A DNA stretch of 64,000 nucleotides from Acidimicrobiaceae bacterium (lineage in GTDB: Bacteria; Actinomycetota; Acidimicrobiia; Acidimicrobiales; UBA8190): NCBI GenBank assembly GCA_003151475.1, contig PLXQ01000060.1, positions 77,173-141,172 of the forward strand, in the 5' to 3' direction. Numbering within the stretch: the stretch's first letter is position 1; each line of letters starts with the position of its first letter. This document shows positions 15,653 through 24,085 of this stretch, one piece after another. The position numbers were made by a program, and so were the translations under genes. Under the pieces are notes generated by a model. That model was not told the origin of the DNA. It ran no database searches and saw only the letters and a list, made by a program, of their open reading frames with translations.

Positions 15653-17287
15653 TCAGCCGCCCAGGACGGGTTGACCGCCGTCGCTGCGTTTGGCCTTGTA
15701 CATGGCGGCGTCGGCCATCGCCACCAGTCCCTCGGCATCGAGGAGCGGGTCCGACGACCAGGCCACACCGATGCTGGCGTGACACGGCAGGCGTCCGGCT
15801 TTGAGACGGACCTGATGGCGGAAGGTATCGGCCAGGCGTTTGGCCGAATTCATGGCCTGGGCGGAGGAGGTGACGCCGGGCCGAATCACGAGGAACTCAT
15901 CACCGCCGATGCGGCCCACGATGTCATCGGCCCGGACCGCCCGGAGCAGTCGGCTGGCCACGACGCCGAGTAGCTCGTCGCCCGCCGCATGGCCGAGCCT
16001 GTCGTTCACGTCCTTGAAGCGGTCCAGATCGACGAAGATCACCGCCGGACGGCTCGCCGTACCGGTGTCGGACAGAAGCGTCTCGAGCGCCGCCATGGTC
16101 GAAGCCCGGTTGTGGCACCGGGTGATGTCGTCGAAGGTGGCCCGGAGGTGCAGCTCGTCTCGCAGCCGGGCACTCTCGGTCACGTCAGCCACGCAGACGA
16201 TGGCTCCTGTGACCTCGCCGGTCTCGGTCGTCAGAGCACGCAGGCTGAAGAGGCAGCGACGTAGTTCCTTGTCCCCGTCCTGCGGTGACGTCCGCAGGCG
16301 GACCTCGAGATCGCCGTCGAGTCGGCGGAGCAAGACGGCCTCGAAGGCGTCCGCCAAGAGGGCCCGGTCGTCGTCCGCCACCGTCGCCAATTGCTCGTCG
16401 ACGGTGGTGGCCCGGGGTGTGCCCAAGATGGCGTGGAGGCGGTGGTTGGTATAGACGACGCGACTCTGGGCATCGACCTGGACCACCCCCACGGGGAGGG
16501 CCTCGGCCAACCTTTCGAGAAGCTGCTCGCGCGCCCGCAGTGCCTCGTGGGCCGCCATCTCGTCCGAGACGTTGACCATTTCGGCCACCACGCAACGGTG
16601 TGCGGGGTCTTCGAGCCGGTTGTGGTTGGTGATCTCCATCCAGATCCACGAGCCGTCGCGGTGCCGATGACGGAGCCGGACCCGACTGACGGGCGCCTGG
16701 GAGGCCAGCATGTCGATCCAGTTGTCGATGGCCAATTCGTGGTCGTCGGGATGGATGAAGTCGAGCGAGAGCTTGCCGACGAACTCGTCGTGGCTCCAGC
16801 CCAGGATGCGGGTTATGGCCTCGTCGACCTCGAGGAACAGGCCGACCTCGTTCTGGCTGACCCGGGCAAAGCGCGGCGGCACGGGCGAGACGTCTTGTCC
16901 GACAAACGCCAGAGGGCCCCTGGCGGCCGCCTCGCCGGAAGGGACGAAGACGCCCAGGAACACCCCGTGGTCTCGTTGGGCGTCGAGGAAGTACAGCGCC
17001 ACCGTACGATCGGGTTCGTCGGTCAGGCGCACCACCACATGCGCTTCCGCCGCCCCGGTCTTGTGGGCACCCTCCCAGGCGCTCACCACGACGACGCGGT
17101 CTTCAGGCGCCACCAGGTCGACGGGAGAACGGGCCGAGATGACGTGGTGGCCGCCGGTGCGGACCGAGTCGGGCATGGCCACGGAGATCCCGTCGGGCCC
17201 CACGGCGCACAGGGCGGCGTCGAGGTGGCGGTCGAGCAGGCCGGCGAGGACGGTATCGACCGTTGCCGCCCCCTCGTCCTTGCCCAT
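15653..17287 (-). CDS. PAS-PAS-GGDEF diguanylate cyclase
   Basis: A 544-residue cytoplasmic protein predicted to make cyclic di-GMP. A poorly defined N-terminal sensory stretch (about 1-125) is followed by a PAS domain with its PAC segment (about 130-255, 'ILGWSHDEFVGKLSLDFIHPDD') and a second PAS (about 260-375). A complete GGDEF domain (about 380-544) ends the protein. The active-site motif is intact (GRIGGDEFLV), and an RxxD product-inhibition site (RADD) lies 5 residues before it, as in feedback-regulated cyclases. No membrane segments are seen. It is divergent from the phosphotransferase gene across about 60 bases. Confidence 0.92.
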   Translation of the reverse strand: MGKDEGAATVDTVLAGLLDRHLDAALCAVGPDGISVAMPDSVRTGGHHVISARSPVDLVAPEDRVVVVSAWEGAHKTGAAEAHVVVRLTDEPDRTVALYFLDAQRDHGVFLGVFVPSGEAAARGPLAFVGQDVSPVPPRFARVSQNEVGLFLEVDEAITRILGWSHDEFVGKLSLDFIHPDDHELAIDNWIDMLASQAPVSRVRLRHRHRDGSWIWMEITNHNRLEDPAHRCVVAEMVNVSDEMAAHEALRAREQLLERLAEALPVGVVQVDAQSRVVYTNHRLHAILGTPRATTVDEQLATVADDDRALLADAFEAVLLRRLDGDLEVRLRTSPQDGDKELRRCLFSLRALTTETGEVTGAIVCVADVTESARLRDELHLRATFDDITRCHNRASTMAALETLLSDTGTASRPAVIFVDLDRFKDVNDRLGHAAGDELLGVVASRLLRAVRADDIVGRIGGDEFLVIRPGVTSSAQAMNSAKRLADTFRHQVRLKAGRLPCHASIGVAWSSDPLLDAEGLVAMADAAMYKAKRSDGGQPVLGG

Positions 17288-17346
17288 CTCAGAGGTATCG
17301 GCGGTTCCGGGCCCCTTGTTGAGCGCGGGGGCAGGAGGGACCGGAA

Positions 17347-18243
17347 ATGGTCATGTCGACCACGGCGCCAGGATGTGTCCATGCTGAGGAGGTGCTGAAA
17401 GCCCTGGAGTCGATGGTGGGACCGGTCCGGAGGTTGGAGCCGGTGACCCGGGGCTATACGCACAACAAACGGGTGGTGGCGACCCTCGTGGGCGGCGGAT
17501 CGGTCTTCGCCAAGCAGGCTGTCGACGAAGAGACGGCGCAGTGGCTCCGTCAGGAACATCAGATGTACGAGGGGCTCCGGGGGCGCCCTTTCATGCCTCG
17601 GATCCTCGGGTGGTCCGACGGCGAGCGACCGATCCTCGTCCTCGAGGATCTTTCCGCCGGCACCTGGCCACCGCCGTGGGAGCGGGCCCAGATCGACGCC
17701 GTGCTCGGCACCCTCGCCGCGGTGGCCCACAGCGACGCGCCGGGCCATCTGGCCCGGTTGACCGACGGCGAGCAGCCCGACGAAGGATGGCACCGCGTCG
17801 TCGGCGACCCCACCGAGTTCTTGAGCCTTGGCCTGTGCGGTGCCGGCTGGTTGGAGACGGCCGGTCCCGTCCTGTGCGCGGCGGCGCAGGCGGCACCGCT
17901 GTCGGGATCGAGCCTGCTTCACAGCGATGTACGGAGCGACAATCTCTGCTTCCGACGGGGATCGCCCGTGCTCGTCGACTGGAATCTCGCCTGCGTGGGC
18001 AACCCCGAGCTCGACGTCGCATTCTGGCTGCCCAGCCTGGCCGCCGAGAACGGCCCGGCTCCCGACGATGTCATGGGTGACTGTCCGGTCGAGCTCGCCG
18101 CCTATGTGTCAGGCTTCTTCGCCTCCCGGGCGGGCGGAGCTCCGATCCCTCACGCTCCGCTCGTGCGCCAGGTCCAGCGGCGTCAACTCGAAACGGCGCT
18201 TCCCTGGGCGGCACGGGTCCTCGGATTGCCGGCACCGGCGTAA
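17347..18243 (+). CDS. Aminoglycoside phosphotransferase-like kinase (APH family)
   Basis: A 298-residue protein kinase-like fold enzyme. The Brenner-type catalytic motif is 'LLHSDVRSDNLCF' and the metal-binding Asp is in 'VLVDWNLACVGNPELD'. The N-terminal lobe has a likely ATP-binding lysine in 'VFAKQAVD'. The ATG at 17347 has GGAGGG 8 bases before it, which decides it over a second ATG at 17353. APH-family genes outside resistance islands usually phosphorylate small metabolites; nothing here indicates antibiotic resistance. It converges with the ferredoxin gene. Confidence 0.85.
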   Translation: MVMSTTAPGCVHAEEVLKALESMVGPVRRLEPVTRGYTHNKRVVATLVGGGSVFAKQAVDEETAQWLRQEHQMYEGLRGRPFMPRILGWSDGERPILVLEDLSAGTWPPPWERAQIDAVLGTLAAVAHSDAPGHLARLTDGEQPDEGWHRVVGDPTEFLSLGLCGAGWLETAGPVLCAAAQAAPLSGSSLLHSDVRSDNLCFRRGSPVLVDWNLACVGNPELDVAFWLPSLAAENGPAPDDVMGDCPVELAAYVSGFFASRAGGAPIPHAPLVRQVQRRQLETALPWAARVLGLPAPA

Positions 18244-18259
18244 GAGACCGTGCCAATGA

Positions 18260-18472
18260 TCACCCTGGTGGATCTTCGCCGGCGATTTCCTCGATGGCGA
18301 ACTCGGGGCAGTTGGCGATGGCCAGCAACGCTCGGTCCTCGAGGGCAGGGGCCACCGTCCCGTCACCCTTGACCGACGACATGCCGTAGTCGTCAACCAC
18401 GAACAACTCGGGCACGAGGGCGAAGCAGCGCGCGTGGCCCTGGCATTTGAGGGGGTCGACCGTGATCCTCAC
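18260..18472 (-). CDS. P450-associated ferredoxin with His in cluster motif
   Basis: A 70-residue ferredoxin that should donate electrons to the adjacent P450. The cluster motif reads C-Q-G-H-A-R-C ... C-P: the second cysteine of a normal [4Fe-4S] motif is replaced by histidine, as in known actinobacterial and mycobacterial P450-partner ferredoxins, which hold a [3Fe-4S] or a His-influenced cluster. The GTG start at 18472 overlaps the stop of the P450 gene (GTGA), so the two are translationally coupled. A longer frame upstream is a shadow of the P450 gene. Confidence 0.9.
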   Translation of the reverse strand: MRITVDPLKCQGHARCFALVPELFVVDDYGMSSVKGDGTVAPALEDRALLAIANCPEFAIEEIAGEDPPG

Positions 18473-19671
18473 GGAAAGACCACCGGGAGAAGGCGGGGAC
18501 CCCTGACCTGGCCGCCGGCCCAGGTCACCTCCTGTCCCTCGTCGAGGTGGAACTCGGGGACCCGACGAAGCCACTGCTCCAGAGCGACGCGTAGCTCCAT
18601 GCGAGCCAGATTGGAGCCGGCACACCGGTGGATACCGGATCCGAAGGCCACGTGCCGGTTGACGGCGCGGTCGAGCACGACCTTGTCGGCGTCCTCGAAG
18701 ACCTCGGGGTCGCGGTTCGCCGCCGGGAAGTTCATGAGAATCTTGTCGCCCGCCTTCATCGGGCAATGGGCGAACTCGACATCGTGGGTGACGACGCGGG
18801 CCATGGTCACCGGCGAGTAGGCCCGGAGCAGTTCCTCGACGGCGAACGGCATCAGATCGGGTTCCGCCACCAGCCGTTTGCGATCGTCGGGATGGGTGGC
18901 CAGATGCCACAGCGACGAACCGATGGCGCTCCAGGTGGTGTCGACACCGGCGATGAGGACGAGGGCGGCCGTGCCCAGAACCAGGCTCTGTTCCACCGGG
19001 GCTCCGTCCACCTCCGAGTGAAGCAGCATGCTCAGGAGATCGTCCCCGGGACGATCCCGGCGGTGCTCGATTTCTTCTAAGAAGTAATTGATGAGACCTT
19101 GCACCCCGCCGGCGCGGCGTTCGGGGTCATCGGCGAACTCCAGGACGTCACGCACCCATCCGGTGAACATGTCGGCATGGGAATCGGACACCCCGAGGAT
19201 GGCGGCGATGACCCTGACCGGTATCTGCTGGGCGTAGTCAGCGGCGGCGTCGGCTCGGCCCCGAGCGGCGAAGCCGTCGATCAGGGAGGAGCACAGCTCA
19301 CGGGTCATCGCTTCGTAGCCGGCCACCCGGGTGTGGGAGAACCACGGGAGAAGGAGTCGACGTGTCCATGTGTGGAGCGGGGGATCGGCCGAGATCGGCG
19401 GCAGTCCGTAAGGAAGGATCGGTTCCTCGGGCTCCTCGCCGTCGAAGGGGATGACGGCCACCTCGAGCGAGCTGAAGTGCTCGACGTCGTGGGCGATGGC
19501 AGTCACGTCTTCGTAGCGGGTGGGAAGCCATGTGCTGCCTCGTCGGTCGCTGTGAGCGATCGGGCAGCGATGACGCAGGTCGTCCCAGATGTCGAAAGGA
19601 TCGGCGACGTAGTCATGATCAAGTACGTCGAAATCAACGGACCAGTCGGTCACCGGTGAAGTCCTAGCCAT
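18469..19671 (-). CDS. Cytochrome P450 (CYP)
   Basis: A 400-residue soluble bacterial P450. The heme-thiolate loop is 'FGSGIHRCAG', the oxygen-activating I-helix is 'LIAGVDTTWSAIGS' (AGxDTT) and the K-helix E-x-x-R is in 'VEELLR'. I chose the ATG at 19671 (MARTSPVTDWSVDFDVLD) because longer starts run into the divergent dienelactone-hydrolase promoter and give a poor N-terminus. Its electron partner is the overlapping ferredoxin; no ferredoxin reductase is nearby. It probably hydroxylates a terpenoid, steroid or fatty substrate, given the catabolic surroundings; CYP family not assigned. Confidence 0.95.
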   Translation of the reverse strand: MARTSPVTDWSVDFDVLDHDYVADPFDIWDDLRHRCPIAHSDRRGSTWLPTRYEDVTAIAHDVEHFSSLEVAVIPFDGEEPEEPILPYGLPPISADPPLHTWTRRLLLPWFSHTRVAGYEAMTRELCSSLIDGFAARGRADAAADYAQQIPVRVIAAILGVSDSHADMFTGWVRDVLEFADDPERRAGGVQGLINYFLEEIEHRRDRPGDDLLSMLLHSEVDGAPVEQSLVLGTAALVLIAGVDTTWSAIGSSLWHLATHPDDRKRLVAEPDLMPFAVEELLRAYSPVTMARVVTHDVEFAHCPMKAGDKILMNFPAANRDPEVFEDADKVVLDRAVNRHVAFGSGIHRCAGSNLARMELRVALEQWLRRVPEFHLDEGQEVTWAGGQVRGPRLLPVVFP

Positions 19672-19774
19672 GACGCCCCCTCCGCTCCGCGCACCGCTGG
19701 TGGTGGGCGGGCTCCGGCCAATCATGACACGTCCGTCCCCGGCGGCGGGCCCGCTCATCGGACAGAATGAGGCC

Positions 19775-20572
19775 ATGAACAGCACATTGGATGACTTCAC
19801 CCGGGAGGAATTCACCTTTCAGGGAAAGGCCCGGGACATCTACCGTTTGGGTTCGGGACCGGCCGTGCTCGTCATTGCCGAGATCCCCGGAATCACCCCG
19901 AAGGTGGCCGAGTTCGGCCGCAAGGTGGCGGCCATCGGTTGCACGGCCGTGCTCCCCCACCTCTTCGGCGAACCCGGCGGTGAGGCATCGGGCTCCGCCA
20001 TGTTCAAGTCGATCGGCCCCGCCTGCATCTCGCGTGAGTTCTCTGCCCTGGCGCTCAAGAGGACCAGCCCGGTCACCGTGTGGCTGCGGGCATTGGCGGC
20101 CCGGGAGCACGAACGGTGCGGAGGCCCGGGGGTGGGCGTGGTCGGCATGTGCTTCACCGGTGGCTTCGCCCTGGCCATGATGGTGGACGACACGGTGGTG
20201 GCGCCGGTACTGAGCCAACCCTCTTTACCCTTCCCGTTGTCGAAGAAGCACAAGGCCGATATCGGAATCTCCGACGCCGACCTGGCCAAGGTGAAGGCCC
20301 GGGTGGCCGAGGGGGCGTGCCTGATGGGTGTGCGGTTCACGAACGACCCCTTCTGTTTCCCCGAGCGCTTCGAGACGCTTCGTCGGGAGTTGGGCGACGG
20401 CTTCATCGGCGTGGAGCTCGATTCCTCCGAAGGCAACCCCTACGGACACCCGAAGAACGCCCACTCGGTTTTGACCGAGCATCTCGACGACCGCGAAGGA
20501 ACACCGACCAGAGCCGCCCTCGACCAGGTCCTCGACTTCTTCAGAGAGCGGCTGGAAGTCGCGGCCCGATAG
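19775..20572 (+). CDS. Dienelactone hydrolase family protein
   Basis: A 265-residue alpha/beta hydrolase of the dienelactone hydrolase type. The nucleophile elbow 'GVGVVGMCFTGGFAL' contains a cysteine in place of serine, as in true dienelactone hydrolases, and the catalytic His is probably in 'GHPKNAHSVLTEHL'. The ATG at 19775 (MNSTLDDFTREEF) is preferred over an upstream one overlapping the P450 promoter. It hydrolyses lactones or esters formed in ring-cleavage pathways; the substrate is unproven. The metallo-beta-lactamase gene follows 7 bases later in the same direction. Confidence 0.9.
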   Translation: MNSTLDDFTREEFTFQGKARDIYRLGSGPAVLVIAEIPGITPKVAEFGRKVAAIGCTAVLPHLFGEPGGEASGSAMFKSIGPACISREFSALALKRTSPVTVWLRALAAREHERCGGPGVGVVGMCFTGGFALAMMVDDTVVAPVLSQPSLPFPLSKKHKADIGISDADLAKVKARVAEGACLMGVRFTNDPFCFPERFETLRRELGDGFIGVELDSSEGNPYGHPKNAHSVLTEHLDDREGTPTRAALDQVLDFFRERLEVAAR

Positions 20573-20579
20573 GAGCCCC

Positions 20580-21407
20580 ATGCAAGTGATCATTCTGGGC
20601 AGCGGCAGTCCGCTTCCCGACCCCGGACGCGCCGGCCCGTCGACGCTGATCCGCACAGCCGCTGGTGACCTGATGTTCGACTGCGGGCGGGGCGTGCTGA
20701 TGCGTGCCGCCGCCGTGGCGTCGGGGGCTGGGGCCTTGCGGGCTCTCTTCCTGACCCATCTGCACAGTGACCACATCACCGACCTGAACGACGTCTTCAC
20801 CATGCGGTGGGTGACGTCGTTCGCGCCCGCACCCCTGCCCGTTTTCGGCCCCGGTGGCACGGCCGCTCTGTTGGAGGCCACCGAGAAGATGCTCGAGCCC
20901 GACATTGGATACCGGCTGGCCCATCATGGCGACCTCGGGTGGCGGCCGTCGGCCACGATGACCGAAGTCGCCCGTGGTGTGATCTTTGAGCAGGACAGCG
21001 TGCGGGTCACCGCCGCGCCCACTGATCACGCACCGGTGCGGCCCACCGTCGGGTACCGCATCGACGAGGGGGAGAGATCGGTGGTCATCGCCGGTGACAC
21101 CGTCCCCTGTGCCGGACTCGACGAGCTGTGCGCCGGGGCCGACATGCTCGTGCACACCGCCGTGCGCCGTGATCTCATCGAGGCGATCGGCCTCCCCCGG
21201 CTCACTGATATCCTCGACTACCACTCGTCGGTGACCGACGTGGCGCTGACGGCGGCCCGCAATGGTGTGCGCTCGGTCGTCCTCACTCATCTCGTGCCGG
21301 CGCCCGCACCCGGCACCGAACAGCAGTGGATCGACCAGGCCAGGGCCCATTTCGACGGCGAGGTGGTGCTGGCTGCCGATCTTCTGACACTCGATGTGAC
21401 AGCCTGA
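20580..21407 (+). CDS. MBL-fold metallohydrolase (RNase Z/arylsulfatase-like)
   Basis: A 275-residue metallo-beta-lactamase fold hydrolase. 'THLHSDHITDL' is the HxHxDH dizinc motif; further ligands are in 'TDHAPVRP', 'VIAGDTVPCAG' and 'VLTHLVPAP'. The start 'MQVIILGSGSPLPDPGRAGPS' resembles the RNase Z/AtsA group. As the gene lies in a run of small catabolic hydrolases (7 bases after the dienelactone hydrolase, 3 before an alpha/beta hydrolase), a metabolite lactonase or sulfatase-like role is more likely than tRNA processing. Confidence 0.88.
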   Translation: MQVIILGSGSPLPDPGRAGPSTLIRTAAGDLMFDCGRGVLMRAAAVASGAGALRALFLTHLHSDHITDLNDVFTMRWVTSFAPAPLPVFGPGGTAALLEATEKMLEPDIGYRLAHHGDLGWRPSATMTEVARGVIFEQDSVRVTAAPTDHAPVRPTVGYRIDEGERSVVIAGDTVPCAGLDELCAGADMLVHTAVRRDLIEAIGLPRLTDILDYHSSVTDVALTAARNGVRSVVLTHLVPAPAPGTEQQWIDQARAHFDGEVVLAADLLTLDVTA

Positions 21408-21410
21408 GCA

Positions 21411-22292
21411 ATGGCTTTCGCTGACAACGGGGATGTGCGGATCTACTACGAGACCGTCGGCCGTTCCGGCGATCGGCCGCTACTGCTGGTGAACGGACTG
21501 GGAAGTCAGTGCATCAACTACCGCGCCGAGTGGTGCGAGCGCTTCGTTTCCGCCGGTCACTTCGTGATCCGCTACGACAACCGCGACGTCGGGCTGTCGA
21601 CCAAATTCGACCAGGTGGCGCCCGACATCCCGGGTCTCCTCCGCGCCCTGGGCGAAGGTCGGGCCGCCGATGTTCCGTATCTGTTGTCCGACATGGCGGC
21701 CGACGGGTGGGCTGTGCTGGATGATCTCGGCATCGAACGGGCGCACGTATTCGGTTCATCGATGGGCGGGATGATCGTCCAGAGCATGGCCATCGGAAAT
21801 CCGGGGCGCCTGTTGAGCCTGACCTCGATGATGTCCACCACGGGCGATCCCGACGTCGGGCAGCCCACCAGGGAGGCACAGAAGAGGATCATGGCGGCGC
21901 CGGCAAACGACCGTGACGGCTATATCGCCGGTCAACTGGCCGGTCTACGGATCTGGGGCAGTCCCGCCTGTTTCGACGAGGAGAGGTTGGTCGCCAACGC
22001 CTCCGAAGCCTTCGACCGGTGTTTCGAGCCCCGGGGGACGGCGCGGCAGATGATGGCCATCATCGCCTCCGGCAGCCGGAGCGAAGCGCTGCGCCGGGTC
22101 GAAGTTCCTGCCCTCGTTCTCCATGGCGATGCCGATGGCCTCGTCGACCCGAGCGGTGGACGCCGGACCGCCGAAGTCATCGCCGGGGCCCGCTTCGTGC
22201 TCATCGAGGGGATGGGCCACGACTACCCGCCGCAGTACTGGGATCAGATCGTGGACCTCGTAACGGCGCATACGAGTCAGGTCGTGATCTGA
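21411..22292 (+). CDS. Alpha/beta hydrolase
   Basis: A 293-residue alpha/beta hydrolase. The nucleophile elbow is 'VFGSSMGGMIVQ' (GxSxG), the oxyanion region 'LLLVNGLGSQ' lies near the N-terminus, and the acid and His are in 'VLHGDADGLVDP' and 'IEGMGHDYPP'. It is typical of esterases and C-C bond hydrolases with a small cap domain (residues about 130-210). It ends a three-gene hydrolase run. The stop codon is within the first copy of a 16-bp tandem repeat. Confidence 0.9.
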   Translation: MAFADNGDVRIYYETVGRSGDRPLLLVNGLGSQCINYRAEWCERFVSAGHFVIRYDNRDVGLSTKFDQVAPDIPGLLRALGEGRAADVPYLLSDMAADGWAVLDDLGIERAHVFGSSMGGMIVQSMAIGNPGRLLSLTSMMSTTGDPDVGQPTREAQKRIMAAPANDRDGYIAGQLAGLRIWGSPACFDEERLVANASEAFDRCFEPRGTARQMMAIIASGSRSEALRRVEVPALVLHGDADGLVDPSGGRRTAEVIAGARFVLIEGMGHDYPPQYWDQIVDLVTAHTSQVVI

Positions 22293-22344
22293 ATCAGTCG
22301 TGATCTGAATCAGTCGTGATCTGAATCAGTCGTGACTTGGATCA
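22281..22344. repeat. Four-copy 16-bp tandem repeat across convergent gene ends
   Basis: Three perfect copies of GTCGTGATCTGAATCA (22281-22296, 22297-22312, 22313-22328) are followed by a degenerate fourth (22329-22344). The stop codon of the alpha/beta hydrolase lies in copy 1 and the stop of the opposing PPOX gene lies in copy 4, so the array exactly fills the junction. Each unit contains a TGA in the plus frame. It looks like duplication of the original gene end by slippage. Confidence 0.9.
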
Positions 22345-22887
22345 GAAGTGCCACCGGGTGGCGCCGAAGGGTTCGGCCGTTCCCAGGGCGAAGATGGTGG
22401 CTGGGGTCATCTCGTAGACGTCCCACGGTGGCGGGCCCGCCGCCGGGGCGCTGAACTCGGCGTAGAGAGCGCCGTTGCGGACGGTGGGGGTCCATCCGGC
22501 CTCGGCATATTTCTCGGCGATGCGCGCCAGCTTGGACTCGTCCGATACGTGGACGGCGAGGCCTTCGACCACCAGGTCGAAGGGGTGGGTCGCCACCGTC
22601 AGGACGCAGTGCCGATCGTGGACCAGGTTCCTGGCCTTGCGGGTGCCCGGACCGGCGTTGAAATAGAAGGCATCGTCGACCCACAAGACGCCCACGGGCA
22701 TGACGTGGGGCCGCCCATCGGGCCGGACCGTGGCCAGCCACCAGGTGTGACGGTCGGGTCCACCGGAACCGGGGGCCTGGGTGATCTGGGGAGTACCTTC
22801 ATCGAGAAGACGGCGCACGTTGGGCCAGGCGATGACCGGAGCGTCGTATCCGTCGAGGTTCTGCTGATCAGAGGGTTCTCTGGCCAT
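22342..22887 (-). CDS. Pyridoxamine 5'-phosphate oxidase-like flavin/F420-binding protein
   Basis: A 181-residue split-barrel protein of the PNPOx-like (FDOR) superfamily. Diagnostic parts are 'TWWLATVRPDGRPHVMPVGVLWVDDAFYF', 'RKARNLVHDRHCVLTV' and 'LVVEGLAVHVSD'. Members bind FMN, F420 or heme and carry out or regulate redox reactions; actinobacteria have many F420-dependent ones. It lies in the same area as the P450 and hydrolases. Its end is formed by the degenerate repeat copy. Cofactor not decidable from sequence alone. Confidence 0.88.
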   Translation of the reverse strand: MAREPSDQQNLDGYDAPVIAWPNVRRLLDEGTPQITQAPGSGGPDRHTWWLATVRPDGRPHVMPVGVLWVDDAFYFNAGPGTRKARNLVHDRHCVLTVATHPFDLVVEGLAVHVSDESKLARIAEKYAEAGWTPTVRNGALYAEFSAPAAGPPPWDVYEMTPATIFALGTAEPFGATRWHF

Positions 22888-22933
22888 GGCCTCCCCTTTT
22901 ACTTGGCGAAGTCTCAGATGGCACGATACCGAG

Positions 22934-24085
22934 GTGCGGTCCTACCGACTCATCTCCGGCGACAGCCACGTGAACGAGCCGCCTGAGCTCTTCACTTCCC
23001 GCGTCCCGGCGACGCTCAAAGAACGGGTTCCCCGGATTGAACATTTCCCGGAGGGCGACGGCTGGGTCATCGAGGGGGCGAAGGATCCCATCAACTTCGG
23101 GATGAACGCCTGCGCCGGTCAGGGTCCCGACGAGCTGCGCGGGTGGGTCCGCTTCGAGGACATCCGCCGGGGCGGCTACGACCCCGCCGCGCGTCTGGTC
23201 GAGATGGAGGCCGACGCGGTGGACGCCGAGATCCTGTACCCGACACCGCGGCTCGCCCAGGGGATCGTCGCCAACCCTGACCCCGATCTGCACCTGGCCA
23301 TGGTGCGGGCCTACAACGACTGGTTGTCGGACTACGTGGCCCATGCGCCCGAGCGTTTCGGCGGCCTCGTGCTGTTGCCCAACTGCGGTTCCGCCGCCGC
23401 CGCCGACGAACTGCGGCGGGTGGCGGGGCGAGCAGGAATCCGCGGTGCCGTGATGGGCTGCTATCCGAACGGGACACTCGAGGTGACGGACGAGGACGAC
23501 AATGTGTGGGACACCCTCGTGGAGCTCCGGTTCCCGGTGAGCATCCACGTCAGTCTGGGCCGGACGATGCCCGAAGCCCACCGGTCGAGTCTCCCCGGGT
23601 ACGGCCGGTTCTTCGATGTCCCCAATCGGATAGTGCAGATGATCTTCTCGGGCATGTTCGACCGGTTTCCGGGTCTTCAGGTCGTCTGTGCCGAAGTCGA
23701 CTGCGGGTGGGTGCCCTATTTCAAAGAACAGGTGGACAACAACTTCCACCGGCTCTACTCGCCGGGGACGAGCTCGGTCGTGGGCTTACCCAGCGAGTAC
23801 GTCGAACGGCACGTGTCGTTCACCTATGTGACCGACGGCATCGGGATCGACAACCGGGAGCTGATCGGAGTGGACCGGATCCTGTGGTCGAGCGATTATC
23901 CGCATGTGAGCGCCGACTGGCCCAACTCGTGGAAGACCATCCAGGCCAGCTTCGCCGGCGTGAGCAGCGCAGAACGGCACGCCATCTTGGCCGGCAACGC
24001 CGCTGCTCTCTACGGCTTCGACAACCCCAGCTCTCCGAGGACAGCGGCGATGCCGTCCACCTCGTCGGCGCCGAGCTCCAGATAG
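22934..24085 (+). CDS. Amidohydrolase family 2 metal-dependent hydrolase/decarboxylase
   Basis: A 383-residue TIM-barrel amidohydrolase. The metal motif 'SGDSHVNEP' is at the N-terminus, further ligands are 'SIHVSLG' and 'WSSDYPHVSADWP'. The GTG at 22934 is chosen (VRSYRLISGDSH) because the upstream extension overlaps the divergent PPOX gene. Family members hydrolyse or decarboxylate aromatic ring-cleavage products. The last 76 bases overlap the opposing DapA-like gene, and the C-terminal tail (PSSPRTAAMPSTSSAPSSR) is atypically Ser/Pro-rich, probably read-through into the neighbour's antisense. A relative is at 44407-45849. Confidence 0.88.
   Translation: MRSYRLISGDSHVNEPPELFTSRVPATLKERVPRIEHFPEGDGWVIEGAKDPINFGMNACAGQGPDELRGWVRFEDIRRGGYDPAARLVEMEADAVDAEILYPTPRLAQGIVANPDPDLHLAMVRAYNDWLSDYVAHAPERFGGLVLLPNCGSAAAADELRRVAGRAGIRGAVMGCYPNGTLEVTDEDDNVWDTLVELRFPVSIHVSLGRTMPEAHRSSLPGYGRFFDVPNRIVQMIFSGMFDRFPGLQVVCAEVDCGWVPYFKEQVDNNFHRLYSPGTSSVVGLPSEYVERHVSFTYVTDGIGIDNRELIGVDRILWSSDYPHVSADWPNSWKTIQASFAGVSSAERHAILAGNAAALYGFDNPSSPRTAAMPSTSSAPSSR

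Noticed and set aside
17347-18243. Aminoglycoside resistance gene
   Set aside because: The APH fold is present, but family members outside resistance loci usually phosphorylate metabolites, and no resistance context or mobile element is nearby.
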